Shown here in pieces: positions 41,583-52,744 of a stretch of DNA of 64,000 nucleotides (positions are counted from its first letter, which is position 1; the number at the start of each line of letters is the position of its first letter). The notes beneath the pieces were generated by a model. That model saw only the letters and a list, made by a program, of their open reading frames with translations, was not told the origin of the DNA and searched no databases. The stretch comes from Adiantum capillus-veneris (lineage: Eukaryota; Streptophyta; Polypodiopsida; Polypodiales; Pteridaceae), in contig CM043968.1 in NCBI GenBank assembly GCA_014529385.2, forward strand, positions 24,618,513 to 24,682,512. Direction: 5' to 3'. The position numbers and the translations under genes were made by a program.

Positions 41583-43004
41583 ATGAGCATGAGAGAGGCG
41601 AAGAAGAATTTTCCCCACCAGGAGGTTTTTCCGACCCTTCCCCATCCATCTACGACAAAGCTTGCACTAACTCCTATGGAGGAGTTGGACCAAGAAAGAA
41701 AAGCCTACGAAGAAGACATGGCAGCCATCGAGCGTAAGTACCAAAAAAGAATGGCAGCCATAGCGCGAGAGAACAAAGCAAGACAAGCAGAATTTGATCG
41801 CCTGAACAAAGCCCTCAAAGAAAAGAGTGACCACCACAACAAGGAGTTTTGGCGACTCTATTCTCAAGTTCAAGCACAGATGCAAGAGATTTGGGGAAAG
41901 AAGACTCTCTCAGTCTCTTCTTCTCCAACCCATGATATACAAGATTTGCATGACAATGATGAGCATGATGATTTGGATGACAAAGATAAGCATGATGATT
42001 TGAATGATATTGCTAAGCATGATGATTTGGATGCCAAAGACAAGCATGATGATTTGCATGATCAAGATGTGATTTCTCACGAGCAAGATGATTTGCATGA
42101 TCACAATGTGATTTCTCACAAGCATGATGAGTTGCAGGAAGAAGATGTGATTGTTCACAAGGATGATGTGTTAGTTGACGCATTTCCTAGAGAAGCTAAC
42201 CTTGTTGTAGATTCGATCAATCACCAAGAATCGATCTTGGCTTTCGAGTCGAGGTCCACAGATCCCCCACAAGAAGATTCGATAAATCCCGAAGAACCGA
42301 TCTTGGCTTTCGAGTCAAGGTCCAAAGAACCCCCACAAGACGATTCGATCATTCAAGAAGAAGCGATCTTGGCTCTCGAGCCTTGGTCCGAAGAACCATC
42401 ACAGGAAGTATTATGTGTTCGCATGATTGATACGCACGCATTGTTCGAGTGTTTCATTCGTGACGGTTTCCTGTATTTTAGTCAGCATCGTTATGTGATC
42501 CCTTTTCCTAGGCATGACATATTGCATGTTGAGCACGTTTCTCTCATGGATGAGCACGAATGTATGCGGATTGTTCATGAAAAGCTGAAAAGTTTGTATG
42601 TCAGAAAGTCACATTCCATGTCTCTTCCTTGGCATGACACAGTTTCCGAACGAGCACATGATTGTATGAGCACCAAGCATGGGCATTTCCATTGTGATTT
42701 TCCACAGTTGATTGATTTCGATCAAACACAAAAGATTCGAGCGCATTGTTTGCATGTGTTTGATGAACAGGTTGTCACTCCGTCTCTATGTTCATCTACA
42801 TTGCATACACAGTCTTTAGAGAAGACACGATTTTTTTCCTTCACTTTACATGGCATGGGTATGTTCATGGTTTTGTGTTGGACATGGTTTCAGGAATTTT
42901 CAGCCATGGAGATTCTTGAAGACGGAAGAAGCAGATCTCTAGACGAAGTTGACGCAAGAAAGGAGATTCAAACGACTTTGTGTCGCTTTCGGCGCGGCCC
43001 ATAG
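41583..43004 (+). CDS. Unknown protein of the A element (473 codons)
   Basis: The open frame runs from ATG 41583 (or ATG 41589, which aligns with the A3 start at 48611) to TAG 43002-43004. I do not recognise the family. Residues about 35-105 are charged and heptad-like (ERKYQKRMAAIARENKARQ), a likely coiled coil. Residues about 115-190 are very acidic with repeated (K)HDDL units. Residues about 212-280 hold three imperfect repeats of about 25 residues built on ILAFESRS. The C-terminal 190 residues are rich in His, Asp, Cys and aromatic residues (FPRHDILHVEHVSLMDEHE) without a clear motif. There is no CCHC knuckle, DSG protease site or RT motif. It occupies the gag position, so a highly diverged gag-like structural protein is the simplest guess. 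A4 keeps the C-terminal part of the frame at 62880-63026. Confidence 0.8.
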   Translation: MSMREAKKNFPHQEVFPTLPHPSTTKLALTPMEELDQERKAYEEDMAAIERKYQKRMAAIARENKARQAEFDRLNKALKEKSDHHNKEFWRLYSQVQAQMQEIWGKKTLSVSSSPTHDIQDLHDNDEHDDLDDKDKHDDLNDIAKHDDLDAKDKHDDLHDQDVISHEQDDLHDHNVISHKHDELQEEDVIVHKDDVLVDAFPREANLVVDSINHQESILAFESRSTDPPQEDSINPEEPILAFESRSKEPPQDDSIIQEEAILALEPWSEEPSQEVLCVRMIDTHALFECFIRDGFLYFSQHRYVIPFPRHDILHVEHVSLMDEHECMRIVHEKLKSLYVRKSHSMSLPWHDTVSERAHDCMSTKHGHFHCDFPQLIDFDQTQKIRAHCLHVFDEQVVTPSLCSSTLHTQSLEKTRFFSFTLHGMGMFMVLCWTWFQEFSAMEILEDGRSRSLDEVDARKEIQTTLCRFRRGP

Positions 43005-43149
43005 AAGCAAGCGTTGCAGACCTTTATGAAGTTCAAGTACCGCACGACCCACACATCAGAGTGGGCCGGCGAAGAGTCTCTTCCAGGATTCCGGATGCCG
43101 TTGGCAATCTCCCTCGACGCCATACAGTTCGATACCAGTACCTCACTTT

Positions 43150-43162
43150 GAAAAGGAGGGGA
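43150..43162 (+). promoter_or_regulatory. A element polypurine tract
   Basis: GAAAAGGAGGGGA directly before the 3' LTR. The reversed copy is at 62737-62750. Confidence 0.85.
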
Positions 43163-44438
43163 TGTCACGTAACACATCCCAACCCTATGTGTCCGTGGAC
43201 AAGCTACACCACAGCAAGGTTCAGTCAGTCCAATCAAGTTAGATTAGCAGTGATCTGGCACTTTTGTGAGTCTATTCGTAGACCGTGCATGCCCAGTCAC
43301 TTAGCATAGATGCATATCCTCCGGTTGCACACAGCATGATCATTGGAGTTCCCATCAAAATCCATTAGCATCAGTTGGGGGAATTTTCCAATGCATTTAG
43401 CCTATTTTCCTATTTATTGGGATTTTCAATTATTATTTTTAAGTGACTTTCCTACAAAAGTAGGTAGGGCAATTTTGCTAAGTTAATATATAAGCAAACC
43501 CAAGTTAGCACTTTCTGGCAGAAGAGGCAGCAGGAGCTTCCCGCTCAACAGGTCCCTTCTCAGCAGTACCCTCCAGAGCCTAGCGTTTTGGATAAAGACC
43601 TCCACCGGTGTGCCCTCTTGCAGAACCGCGGCAACACCAGATCCCCCGCATCTTCCCCCCTTGCATCGTCGCCAAGACCACCATCAGTAGCGTTTTTGCT
43701 CATCAAACCTCAGCACCAACATCAGCGTTTCAGCCTATGCACTAACGCCAGCACCCTTCAGGCATTCAGCGTTTTGGTGGCGTTTTTCCACAGCTTGGCA
43801 CCACAGCCATTCAGCGTTTTTCAGCAGGTATAACAGCCCATAAAAACGCAGCATTGACTCAGATCCTCAGCGTTTTTAGCTTGCAAAAACAGGCCATAAA
43901 AACGCAGCCTTGAACCAGGTTGATCCAGCGTTTTACTCAGCCCTAAGTCCCTCGCCAAAACAGGGATTTTCAGCCGTGTGAAGCAACCCCAAGACCACTC
44001 AGAACCATCAGCAGTTTCCCCCCTTTGGACAGCAGATAGAAGTAGACCAATTCAGCCCCGAACAGTCCAAGAAATTCAGCAGATAGAAGAGTACGGATTT
44101 CAACCATCGAGTCGTCGTCGTCATCACCGTCGTCGTCATCGGCATAGTCCCATTGCATACGCATTGTGCACCTTTGTGCAATCAAAGAATAGACCACTCT
44201 CGCCGACGAGAGTGGGGCCTTCGGAGGATGGTTTTACAACCTCTCAGTGTCGTATCTCTTCTCTCTCCTTCTCTCAGTCTCATTCACTTGCACGCACAAC
44301 ATCCACTCACTTTGTTCGTGACCACAGCACTCTACAAGACAGAAAGCTCTCTCTTTCCCTAAAGAACTAAAAGGAACCTTGAGCAATAAAGATCACTAAC
44401 CTTGAGAAAATACAACATTCATTCCGCTGCACCTAACA
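43163..44438 (+). repeat. A2: 3' LTR of the A element
   Basis: It runs from TGTCACGTAACACATCC to GCTGCACCTAACA. It is nearly identical to A1, with a 13-bp deletion near 44150 and scattered single changes. Confidence 0.95.
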
Positions 44439-45302
44439 AAAGAAGAAGAATTTTTACAAAGCCAACCAATATGACTTTCTAGAAGACAAAAGCAAGAAAG
44501 TCCGAGAGTTTAAAGAAGGTGGACAATTAATTAGATTTGACACGTTTTCGGGATATAGAGATGCTTCGAAGGCTTTGTCTTTTGTACAGCAGTTTGACAT
44601 CGCTTTTGCGGGAGGGCGTTACTCAAAGCATTCTAAGATTCGGATAGCTGCCTCTTATTTAGGGGGGAATGCTCGAACTTGGTGGTCCACGCTTCTATTA
44701 AGCAAGATTTTGCCAGTTAAATGCCTGAAATTCAAGAGGCTTTTTATTTCTTCTTGGCTGACTGAGAGTATGAACGCGATATACGAACTGCTTGGAACCA
44801 TCTTCGGATGACCAAGAAGGATACAGTGGACGCTTATTGCGAGAGATTCTAGAGCTCTTTTCTACCCACCTCTTCATTTAAGAAGATCTCGTTCAAGGAA
44901 CAGATTGAGCGGTTTACCTTGGGTCTACCTACAGAGATCCGAGATCACTGCTTGGAAAAAAAGTCAGCTCCTATTCAGGAGTTGATGAGTCATGCGAAAC
45001 GGGGTTTTGCCATCCACTCTAGCAATCTGAATTACCCCACCGATGAGATCATGACACAAAGAGCTGAACAGATTTCGACAAATGAAAGTAGAAAGAGAAA
45101 GAGCAACTCAGAAAAGAAAGATGCACGACCCAAGCTTACTCCTCAAGAGCGGGCTAGCTTCATCAGAGAGGGAAGGTGCTTTGGATGCAGGGAAACTGAG
45201 CATATCTGCGTGAAGTGCCCTAACAAGGCACCGAATGAACAGGATGAAGAAAGGCCAGAAAGTTCCAAAGCAGCTGAGAGACGTGGCAGAAAAGACAGAT
45301 AA
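44439..45302 (+). pseudogene. G2 gag, C-terminal part
   Basis: Gag resumes after the A element. The core LSFVQQFDIAFAGG then ARTWWSTLL lies near 44575-44700, with a frameshift near 44770. A second frame from 44919 has LPTEIRDHCL, a basic stretch and an intact zinc knuckle CFGCRETEHICVKC near 45178-45220. It ends at a TAA at 45300-45302. The domain order is that of gypsy gag, with binding of genomic RNA by the knuckle expected. Confidence 0.8.
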
Positions 45303-45385
45303 AAAGTAGAATTAGTACCACATTGCGTGGGGCCTGAACTAAATCAAATGAATGAAAGTACAAACTTTGCCGCTTTTGGGGCAAA

Positions 45386-45768
45386 GTGAAAGATCGGGTA
45401 GCTCTTTTGAAGGAGCCAAGGCCAACTTCTTTTCACTTGGAATTGGCGGCTCGATTTGGAATTACGCCCGATAGGCTGAGGCCACAGGCGGAGGTAGTTA
45501 AAGTGGCACCCGGATGGGATGTGCCATTACACCGAGCATTGGCAAACTTCATTTGCAATGACAGGGGTGTTTAGGGCACGAGGAGTTTTATGTATTTGCC
45601 TTCGAAGGTTGTAACGTTCTATTCGAAATCCCTTGGTACCACAACAACAACGCCGTGGTTGACAACCGGGCCGAGAAAGCGACTTTCACAAATGAAGGGC
45701 TCAGAAATTGTACTTGATGAACTTCAGTTTCTTTACTCATTTTCTTTTGGGAGAGAACTGAACGATGG
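45386..45768 (+). pseudogene. G2 protease region, degraded
   Basis: HLELAARFGITPDRL followed by APGWDVPLHRAL is the C-terminal half of a gypsy aspartic protease. The expected D(S/T)G active-site block upstream is not found in frame. Later blocks that should reach RT (GHEEFYVFAFEGC) lie in a shifted frame. Confidence 0.6.
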
Positions 45769-46833
45769 ATGAAGGTTGAATATGTTTTGACCTCAACAAA
45801 AGAACGCCAAGATTTTCTCCACACTCATGCCGATTGCTTTTCAGAGGGCCTGTCAGGCGGGCTACCACCCACTCGTCCCGAGGATCATACTATTCATATG
45901 ATACCAGGAAGCACACTACCTTACCGTGTGAGCCGAGCCCAGAACGAAGAGATTATGAACCAAGTGAAAGACCTCTTGGAAAAGGGTCTTGTCCAGCCTA
46001 ATAGTTCACCGTATTGCTCTCCAATGTTGTTGGTTTTGAAGAACGACGGATCTTGGAGAATGTGCATCAATTATAGAGCTCTAAACAAAATCACCATCAA
46101 GAACAGATTTTTGATTCCTAGGATCGATGATATTACAGGGATCCTCGTATCTAGTAGGATTGATTTGAAGAGTGGATATTATCAGAGTCGAATCGCGTTG
46201 GGAGACGTCTACAAGACAGCCTTTCGGACGACTTTTGGGTTATTTGAGTTTTTGGTGATGCCTTTTTGGCCTATCCAATGCTCCTGCGACATTTAACCGG
46301 ATGATGGATAGGATTTTTTGAGAGTACAGGCTATTTGTTGGCTCTTTCTTTGACGATATCATTGTTTTCTCCAAGGATGAGGCAGAACATAGAGATCATC
46401 TGCTTTAGGTCTTTCAGGCATTACGAGATCACAAGTTAGTGATTAATGCGAAGAAAGTGATTTTTTTCCTATCAAAGATACACTTTTTGGGACACATTAT
46501 GTCAGCAGCAAGAGTGCAAATGGATCCGGCCAAGATAGAGACTATCCGTGATTGGCCCGATTTGAAGAATGTCCATGAAGTTAGAAGATTCTTAGGATTG
46601 TGTTCCTACAATAGGCAGTCATTCGAAAGTTTGAAGAGGTTGCTTCCCCTTTGCATATCTTGACACAGAAAGGAGTCCCTTTCTCGTGGGGACCCACAGC
46701 AACGACTGCCTTTTAGACTTTGAAAGAGAAATTGACTACGGGACCAGTTTTGACTTTGCCGGACTTGCAGAAGTCGTTTGAAGTATATTGTGATACTTGT
46801 GGTCATAGTCTGGATGCGGTGCAAGAAGGCCAA
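45769..46833 (+). pseudogene. G2 reverse transcriptase and start of RNase H, broken
   Basis: 45769-46296 is open and holds RT blocks [50 protein letters not shown] and [14 protein letters not shown] frameshift at about 46265 puts the catalytic FFDDIIVFS block (near 46347-46375) in another frame. Further RT text (KIHFLGHIMS, VHEVRRFLGLCSY) lies at 46439-46663. The RNase H start (FEVYCDTCGHSLDAV) ends at the A3 insertion. Confidence 0.8.
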
Positions 46834-48088
46834 TGTCACGTGACACATCTAACCATATGTGTCCGTGGACAAGCTACAGCATGACCAGGGTTCAATTCAA
46901 TCAAGTCAGTCTAGAATAGGAAGTAATCTGGCACTTTTGTGAGTCTGTTCGTAGACCGTGCATGTCCAAACACTTAGATTAGATGCATATCCTCCGGTTG
47001 TACACAGCATGACCATCAGATTCCAGTCAGATCCCATCAGTAGCATTTTTACAGTGCATAGATCAATTTTCCCTATTTTTGACATTTTTCACTTATTATT
47101 TTTAAGTGACTTTTGTTGGAAAGTAGGTAGGGCAATTTTGCTAAGTTTGTACAAATAGAAACCTAGCGTTAGCACTTTCTGGCAGAAGAGGCAGCAGGAG
47201 CACCTTGCTCGACAGGCAACTTCTCAGCAAAACCCCATCAAAAGACCTAGGGTTTTGCACATTGCAAGACCTAGAGTTTTTGGATGTCGCATAACAGCAG
47301 CACAAAGCCTTGGCGATTTTGCATTGCAGAGGAGCTTCAGCATTGGTAGACACAGTAGAATCACTTCATGACAGCAGATCAGCCCTAGCGTTAGTGGATT
47401 TTATCCAGCAGCAGATTTTCAGCCCTAGCGTTTTTGCATCTACAAACAGTTCAGCGTTTTTGCAGATCTTCGCGACGGAATCCCCACAAGCATCAGCGTT
47501 TTCAATTTTCAGCAGTTAACACTCGCAGAAGAAGTCCCGAACCTCGCAGATCTCACCTTCCCGCAGCAGTTCCTCGCCGCATGGTCAGATTCCGCAAGGT
47601 TTACAGTTTCAGCCCGGAAAACGCAGATTTCAGCATCTGCGTTTTCAGCGCGTCGTCGTCGCATCGTTGCCATCGACATCGTCATCGACATAGAGTCAAA
47701 ATTCAGCAGATAAAGATTTGCAGATTTCAGCCCTTAGCATTTTCAGATTTCAGCCTGTCTCGTCGTCGTCCTCATCGTCGTCGACATCGTCTGCAAGTCC
47801 AAGCATTGTAGAGATTTGTGCAATCATAAGTAGACCGCTCTTGCCATAGAGAGTGGGGCCTTCGGAGGAGGGTTTGACAGCATCTCTGGTGTCGTATTCT
47901 CTTCTCTCTCTATCTCTCATTCTCATGCACTTTCACTCACAGTGTCCATTCACTTTGTTTGTGTCCATTGCACTCTCTCACTAAAGGAACGGAAGGCTCT
48001 CCCTTCCGTAAGTAAAAAGAACCCTTGAGCACAGTTCGGAGCACTCATCTTGAGCAAAGTTCAACATTCACTTCCGTTGCACCTTACA
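46834..48088 (+). repeat. A3 5' LTR (1,255 bp)
   Basis: It runs from TGTCACGTGACACATC to GTTGCACCTTACA. It is related to A1/A2 in blocks but much more diverged in the middle, so it belongs to an older copy or a different subfamily. The TATA site of A1 is replaced by GTACAAATAG. Confidence 0.85.
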
Positions 48089-48089
48089 T

Positions 48090-48101
48090 TGGTATCAAAG
48101 C
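48090..48101 (+). promoter_or_regulatory. A3 primer-binding site
   Basis: TGGTATCAAAGC, one base from the A1 site, right after the LTR. Confidence 0.85.
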
Positions 48102-48610
48102 TTTGGCAGTGTTCTGTATCACTCAAGGAAAGAACCAAAAGAACCACAGAATTTTTTTTGCTTGTTGTGGTCGCACGTAACCCAGGTCCTCTTGGGCGTG
48201 TCGATTCCTAATCGTGTTTTTGAAGAGTGACGGGAATCCAAAGAAAGAAGGGCTTGTCCAGCCTCCCCTTGTGCCTCTTTTCACTCATTGAGAGCAGACT
48301 ATGCACTTAGCGGCCGGCCAATCGATGTGAGGTGGGGAAAAGCAACCTTGGTGTGAGCGCAAGGCCGCCAACGCGTGCGCCTGTGGAAAAGAGCAAAACT
48401 TGGGTGAAGAGAAGATCCTTCTCTAACACAGATTGCAAGCGAAAGAAGAACTCAAGAACCTCAAGACCCTCAAGACACTCAAGAACCTCAAGACCCCCAA
48501 GAAACCACAACCCCCAAGAACCCAATTTCCTAGAGAACTTAAGAACCCAAGACTTCAGTGGATGGTCATCATCCGAAGCGGTATGGATACTTTGCATAAA
48601 GGTGGTGAAC

Positions 48611-48651
48611 ATGGGAGTAGCAAAGAAGAATTTTCCCCACCAGGAGGTTTT
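48611..48651 (+). pseudogene. Start of the A reading frame in A3, truncated
   Basis: ATG 48611 opens MGVAKKNFPHQEVF, matching the start of the A1-A2 frame (REAKKNFPHQEVF). It is cut by the reversed LTR after 14 codons. The match supports ATG 41589 as the usual start. Confidence 0.75.
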
Positions 48652-49685
48652 TGTTAGGTGCAGCGGAATGAATGTTGTATTTTCTCAAGATTAGTGATCT
48701 TTATTGCTCAAGGTTCCTTTTAGTTCTTAGGGAGAGAGAGAGATTTCCGTCTTATGGAGAGTGCTATGATCACAAACAAAGTGAGTGGATATTGTGCGTG
48801 CAAGTGAATGAGATTGAGAGAAGGAGAGAGAAGAGATACGACACCCGAGAGGTTGTAAAACCCTCCTCCGAAGGCCCCACTCTCGTTGGCGAGAGTGGTC
48901 TACTTTGATTGCACAAAGGTGTACGATGCGAATGCAATGGACTGATGCAACTTGGACTATGCCGATGACGACGACGGTGATGACGACGGCTTAGGCTGAA
49001 ATCTGTGATCTTCTATGGCTCAGTTCGGGATTGTCTTGGTGGCTGAAAATGACTGTTTTCTTCCAGTTTTCATGGCTGAAAATGATCGAGTTGTCGGGGG
49101 GTCATGCTGAGCACAAAACGCTAAGGATCTGTACCCTTTTGGCTGCGATTTATCGGCTGATGTTGAAAGCTGAAAAACGTTGGTTGCTGCAGGCTTTTGA
49201 TGGGACTGTTGCCGGCTGAAAACGCTAAGGATCTGCTGTGTTTCCAATGGCTGAAACTGATGATGAAAACGCTGAGTTTCCACAAACTGAAGGGCTGCAA
49301 AAACGCTGCTAGCGTTAGTGGTTTGCTGATGTCAGAATCGCTATGGCTGGTCTGCTGCTGATGGTTAAAAACGCCAGGCAATGGAGGACATGGAGGGCGA
49401 TGCTGGATCTAGGGAAACGCCAAGGAAGTGGGAGGATGGCGATGCTGATGCTTGAAGATGCTAGGGTGCTGAGGGGGGGGTACTGCTGAGAAGTTGCCTG
49501 TTGAGCGGGAAGCTCCAGCTGCCTCTTCTGCCAGAAAGTGCTCACTTGGGTTTGCTTATATATTAACTGAGCAAAATTGCCCTACCTACTTTTGTTGGAA
49601 AGTCACTTAAAAATAATAAGTGAAAATAACCAATAAATAGGAAAATAGGCTAAATGCCTTGAAAAATTCCCCTAACTGATGCTAA
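48652..49685 (-). repeat. A4 3' LTR, inner portion
   Basis: TGTTAGGTGCAGCGG at 48652 is the reverse of an A LTR end. It is nearly identical to 63029 onward. GCTTATATATTAAC near 49553 contains the reversed TATA box, and TTTATT near 48700 the reversed AATAAA. It is cut at GCTAA by C3. Confidence 0.9.
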
Positions 49686-49935
49686 TGTTGGGTTAAAGGC
49701 CTAAATAACCCCTTTTTGTACATTTTTATACTTTGTCCTCGACACATTTTTTAAAGGTCACTTATGATAAAAGTGGGAAAACCCAAAACTCACTTATTGA
49801 GTTTTCCCCAAAAACGTGAGCTCTCTCTCTTCTGCTAGCGCTTCCTCTCCTGCTGGCCTTCGCCTCCCCTCTCTGTACACACACTACACTTCCTCGCGTG
49901 CTCTTTCACTTGCACACACCACCGCGCGCTCATCA
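49686..49935 (+). repeat. C3 5' LTR (250 bp)
   Basis: It begins TGTTGGGTTAAAGGCC and ends GCGCTCATCA. It lacks most of an 11-bp-stem hairpin that is present in the 3' LTR. Confidence 0.95.
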
Positions 49936-49937
49936 AC

Positions 49938-49949
49938 TGGTATCAGAGC
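49938..49949 (+). promoter_or_regulatory. C3 primer-binding site
   Basis: TGGTATCAGAGC two bases after the LTR. Confidence 0.9.
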
Positions 49950-50690
49950 TTCAATTAGGGTTTGCTCCAAACCTGCAAATATTGAATTTCAGCCAAGAAG
50001 GTCAACTTTCACGCGAGATTTTGCAATTTCGTCGCCAAAGGACTCGTCCCTGGACACTAGAGAGCTCCCGGCAACCCAAATTGACCCAAAACAGGCTGAA
50101 AATAGGTCAAAAACAGGAAATTACAGGGTATGACAGCAAAATACAAGTTTTGCAAATGATGTATTAAGGTGTGGGAATACTTTTGCTAAGTCCCCGCTAT
50201 CCGAAAACACTGAAATTGCCGAAAAACGAGCCCTAAAACAAGTGTTTTAAGCAAATTTCAGATTTGCGCAGGTTTTTGCAAGTGTTTTTATGGTGCGATT
50301 ACATTGGGGAAAGTGCAAATTGATGCAATCTACGCCCATTTGACAAATTTTGTCGATGTATGACCATTTGTGACTCAATTTCATGCAATTTTGATACTAC
50401 AATTGGGGCTTTTGCGCTTACATGCTTCTAAAGGCTGTGTATTAGCCTTATGTTTGTCTTCTGAGGCTAAAAGCAACTAAATTTTCTGTTTTCGAGCACA
50501 AATTCGCTCGCTGAAATTTCTTGAGCATAAATTTCAGAAATTGAATTTTGTGCCCAAATCGACCTATTTTGCCCCAAATTGCTCTTGTGACCATTTGGAG
50601 CTGTAGTGCACATCTCTGTGAGGCTATACTCCGATTTTTGCGCATTTTGCCCAAAAATTCAGCGTATTATCCCTCTTATTTCGTGCAACT
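49950..50690 (+). other. C3 leader
   Basis: 0.74 kb between primer site and gag. It is A/T-rich, without a coding frame that I would support. Confidence 0.6.
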
Positions 50691-51736
50691 ATGGCCTCAT
50701 CTTCTTCGGATGTGAAGAACCTCTTCGAGATTAGGAGGTTCAATGGTACAGGTTTTGATCTTTGGAAAGACAGGATTCAAGGAATCCTATTTCTTAAGGA
50801 TTGCGAAGGGGCACTTGAACAGGTGAAGCCACAGAATATGACGGATGAAGCATGGGTTAGCATGAACAGGAAGGCCGGTACATACATTAAAATGGCCATG
50901 ACCGATGAGACCGTCATTGATGTGAAAGGTCTCACGACTGATTTTGATGTGTGGGAGAAGTTGAAGGGAATGTATGAAAATACAACGCCTGTCAACCAGG
51001 TGCACTTGATGCGAAAACTTGTTGGCATGCAACTAGATGAGTCCAAGAGCGCGGCAGAGCACTTGTCATTATTCGCAGGTACTTTGTCGCAGTTATACAG
51101 GATTCTGGCTTGCCCCCTTTTGATGATAAGCTGAAAGCTATCTTCTTGCTTTTGACCTTACCTGAGTCATGGGAAACTTTGGTGGTTTCGTTGTCCAATA
51201 ACCCCAATTTGACCTTTGATGGTGTTAGGGGTTCTATCTTGAATGAAGAAATCAGGAGGAAAGCAAGTGGAGAGGGAGGCAGCTCTGCCAACATGGTTAG
51301 AGGCAGGACAGAAAAGAAGAATGCTTATGCACAAAGGAGTAAGAGTAAGAGTAAAGAAAGGGGAATTGCAAGCAAAGGCAAGGGTGATGTGACTTGCTAT
51401 CAATGTGGCAGTAAAGGTCACAAGAAACCCAATTGCAGGTACTATAAAGCTGAGTTAGAAAGGAAAAAGAATGGTGGAGACAAAAAGAAAGAGAAGAAGG
51501 AAGTCAAGGCAGATGCACAGGATAGCTCAAAGGACAAAGAGAAGGCCAATGTGGCTTCTAGTGTCGTGATTGAGGAGCTGTCAGATGTAGAGGACATCTT
51601 GTGTGCCACTTTGTCAGATGATGATGCTTATGACTTTGATGCCTCTCTAAATGTTCATTCACAGGACATGCAGATCACCAAGAGTGATCTTATTGATGCT
51701 TTGTTGACTGTCAATAATGCATTGTCCCAGACTTAG
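50691..51736 (+). pseudogene. C3 gag, one frameshift
   Basis: ATG 50691 opens a typical copia gag (FNGTGFDLWKDRI, WEKLKGMYEN). A frameshift near 51105 separates the first 140 codons from the rest, which runs open at 51110-51736. The second part has LPESWETLVVSLS and an intact zinc knuckle CYQCGSKGHKKPNC near 51399-51440. A lysine-rich and then acidic stretch follows. The frame ends at TAG 51734-51736, just before the protease active site. Confidence 0.85.
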
Positions 51737-52744
51737 ATTGTTGATTCCGGTGCTTCATTTCATGTGACTCCTATCAAGGAGTGTTTCTCTACTTTTGATG
51801 CGGGCAAGCGTGGCCATGTATACCTTGGAAACAATCATGCATCCATTGAGGGTATTGGCACTGTGCATCTCTCCATAGATGGCACAAATGAGCTTGTCTT
51901 GCATGATGTTCGATATGTGCCGGGAATCAAGAAGAGTCTGCTTTCTGTTGGTCAGATGGATATGCATGGTTATAGCATCTTGTTTGAGAGAGGGTCATGG
52001 AAAATGACTAAAGGCTCAAGGCTGATTGTAAAAGGCACAAAGAAAGGGACACTTTACTGCATGCATGGAAAGGCCGTGTTGGGCAAGTTTATTGCATTGG
52101 CTGAAATTAACTCTCACATGGAGTTGTGGCACAAGAGGCTTGGCCATATGAGCCAAAAGGGCCTTTCTAAGCTTTGTACTTTGAACAAGATTGATGCTAA
52201 AGGCACAAAGCTTTACTTTTGTAATGAATGTCAATATGGCAAGCAAGTAAAGCGTTCTTATTACTCTGGTGTCTCTCGTAAATCTTGTGTGCTTGATCTT
52301 GTACATTCCGATGTATGTAGCATGCCTATTAAGTCTATGGGTGGTGCATGTTATTTTGTCTCCTTTGTTGACGATCATTCTAGGAAAATTTGGGTTTATT
52401 TACTTAAGTCTAAGGATGAAGCCTTTGCTACGTTTAAGAGATTTCATGCATTTGTGACCACCCAAACAGATAGAAAGCTAAAATGCTTGCGTACAGACAA
52501 TGGGGGAGAGTACACAAGTGCTAAATTTAACAAGTTTTGTGAAAATTTGGGCATTAAGAGGGAGCTTATTGTATCATACAGCCCCTCTTCTAATGGTGTG
52601 GCTGAAAGATTCAATAGAACACTTTGTGAGAGGGTGAGATGCATGCTGTCCACAGCTAATCTCTCTCATGGATTTTGGGGAGAAGCTTTGAAAACTGCAG
52701 TGCATATATGCAATCGATCCCCTCACATGTCTTTGCATCCCTGA
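51737..52744 (+). pseudogene. C3 protease and integrase core
   Basis: The frame continues in phase after the TAG. IVDSGASFHVTP is the protease active site. The pre-integrase zinc motif reads WHKRLGHMS to CNECQYGK near 52125-52245. The integrase core has VHSDVCSM (first Asp), RTDNGGEYTS near 52493-52520 (second Asp) and NGVAERFNRT near 52590-52620 (Glu). A frameshift near 52740 ends the frame. All three catalytic residues are visible. Confidence 0.85.

Larger units (their letters stand above)
39766..44438 (+). mobile_element. A element (A1-A2): non-autonomous LTR retrotransposon, TSD AAAGA
   Basis: The element is 4,673 bp with LTRs of 1,289 and 1,276 bp, a perfect primer site, a polypurine tract and a 5-bp duplication AAAGA at 39761-39765 and 44439-44443. 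The 2.1-kb internal part has one 473-codon frame and no protease, integrase, RT or RNase H. By eye the LTRs differ at under 2 percent of positions plus one 13-bp indel, so it is young. It must have used the enzymes of another element. Confidence 0.95.
38400..46833 (+). mobile_element. G2: Ty3/gypsy element, interrupted by the A1-A2 element and by A3
   Basis: A 5' LTR, gag, protease, RT and the start of RNase H read rightwards. A complete A element sits inside gag (39766-44438, TSD AAAGA). The coding sequence stops at 46833, where the A3 LTR begins. Its remainder is expected right of the window. Confidence 0.8.
46834..48651 (+). mobile_element. A3: second A-family element, 5' part, cut by A4
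   Basis: A plus-strand 5' LTR, a primer site, a leader and the first 14 codons of the A reading frame are present. At 48652 the sequence switches to a reversed A LTR. The remainder of A3 is expected right of the window. Confidence 0.75.

Noticed and set aside
41910-42158. Antisense frame over the HDDL repeats of the A element
   Set aside because: A mirror of the repeated acidic codons on the plus strand; not independent.
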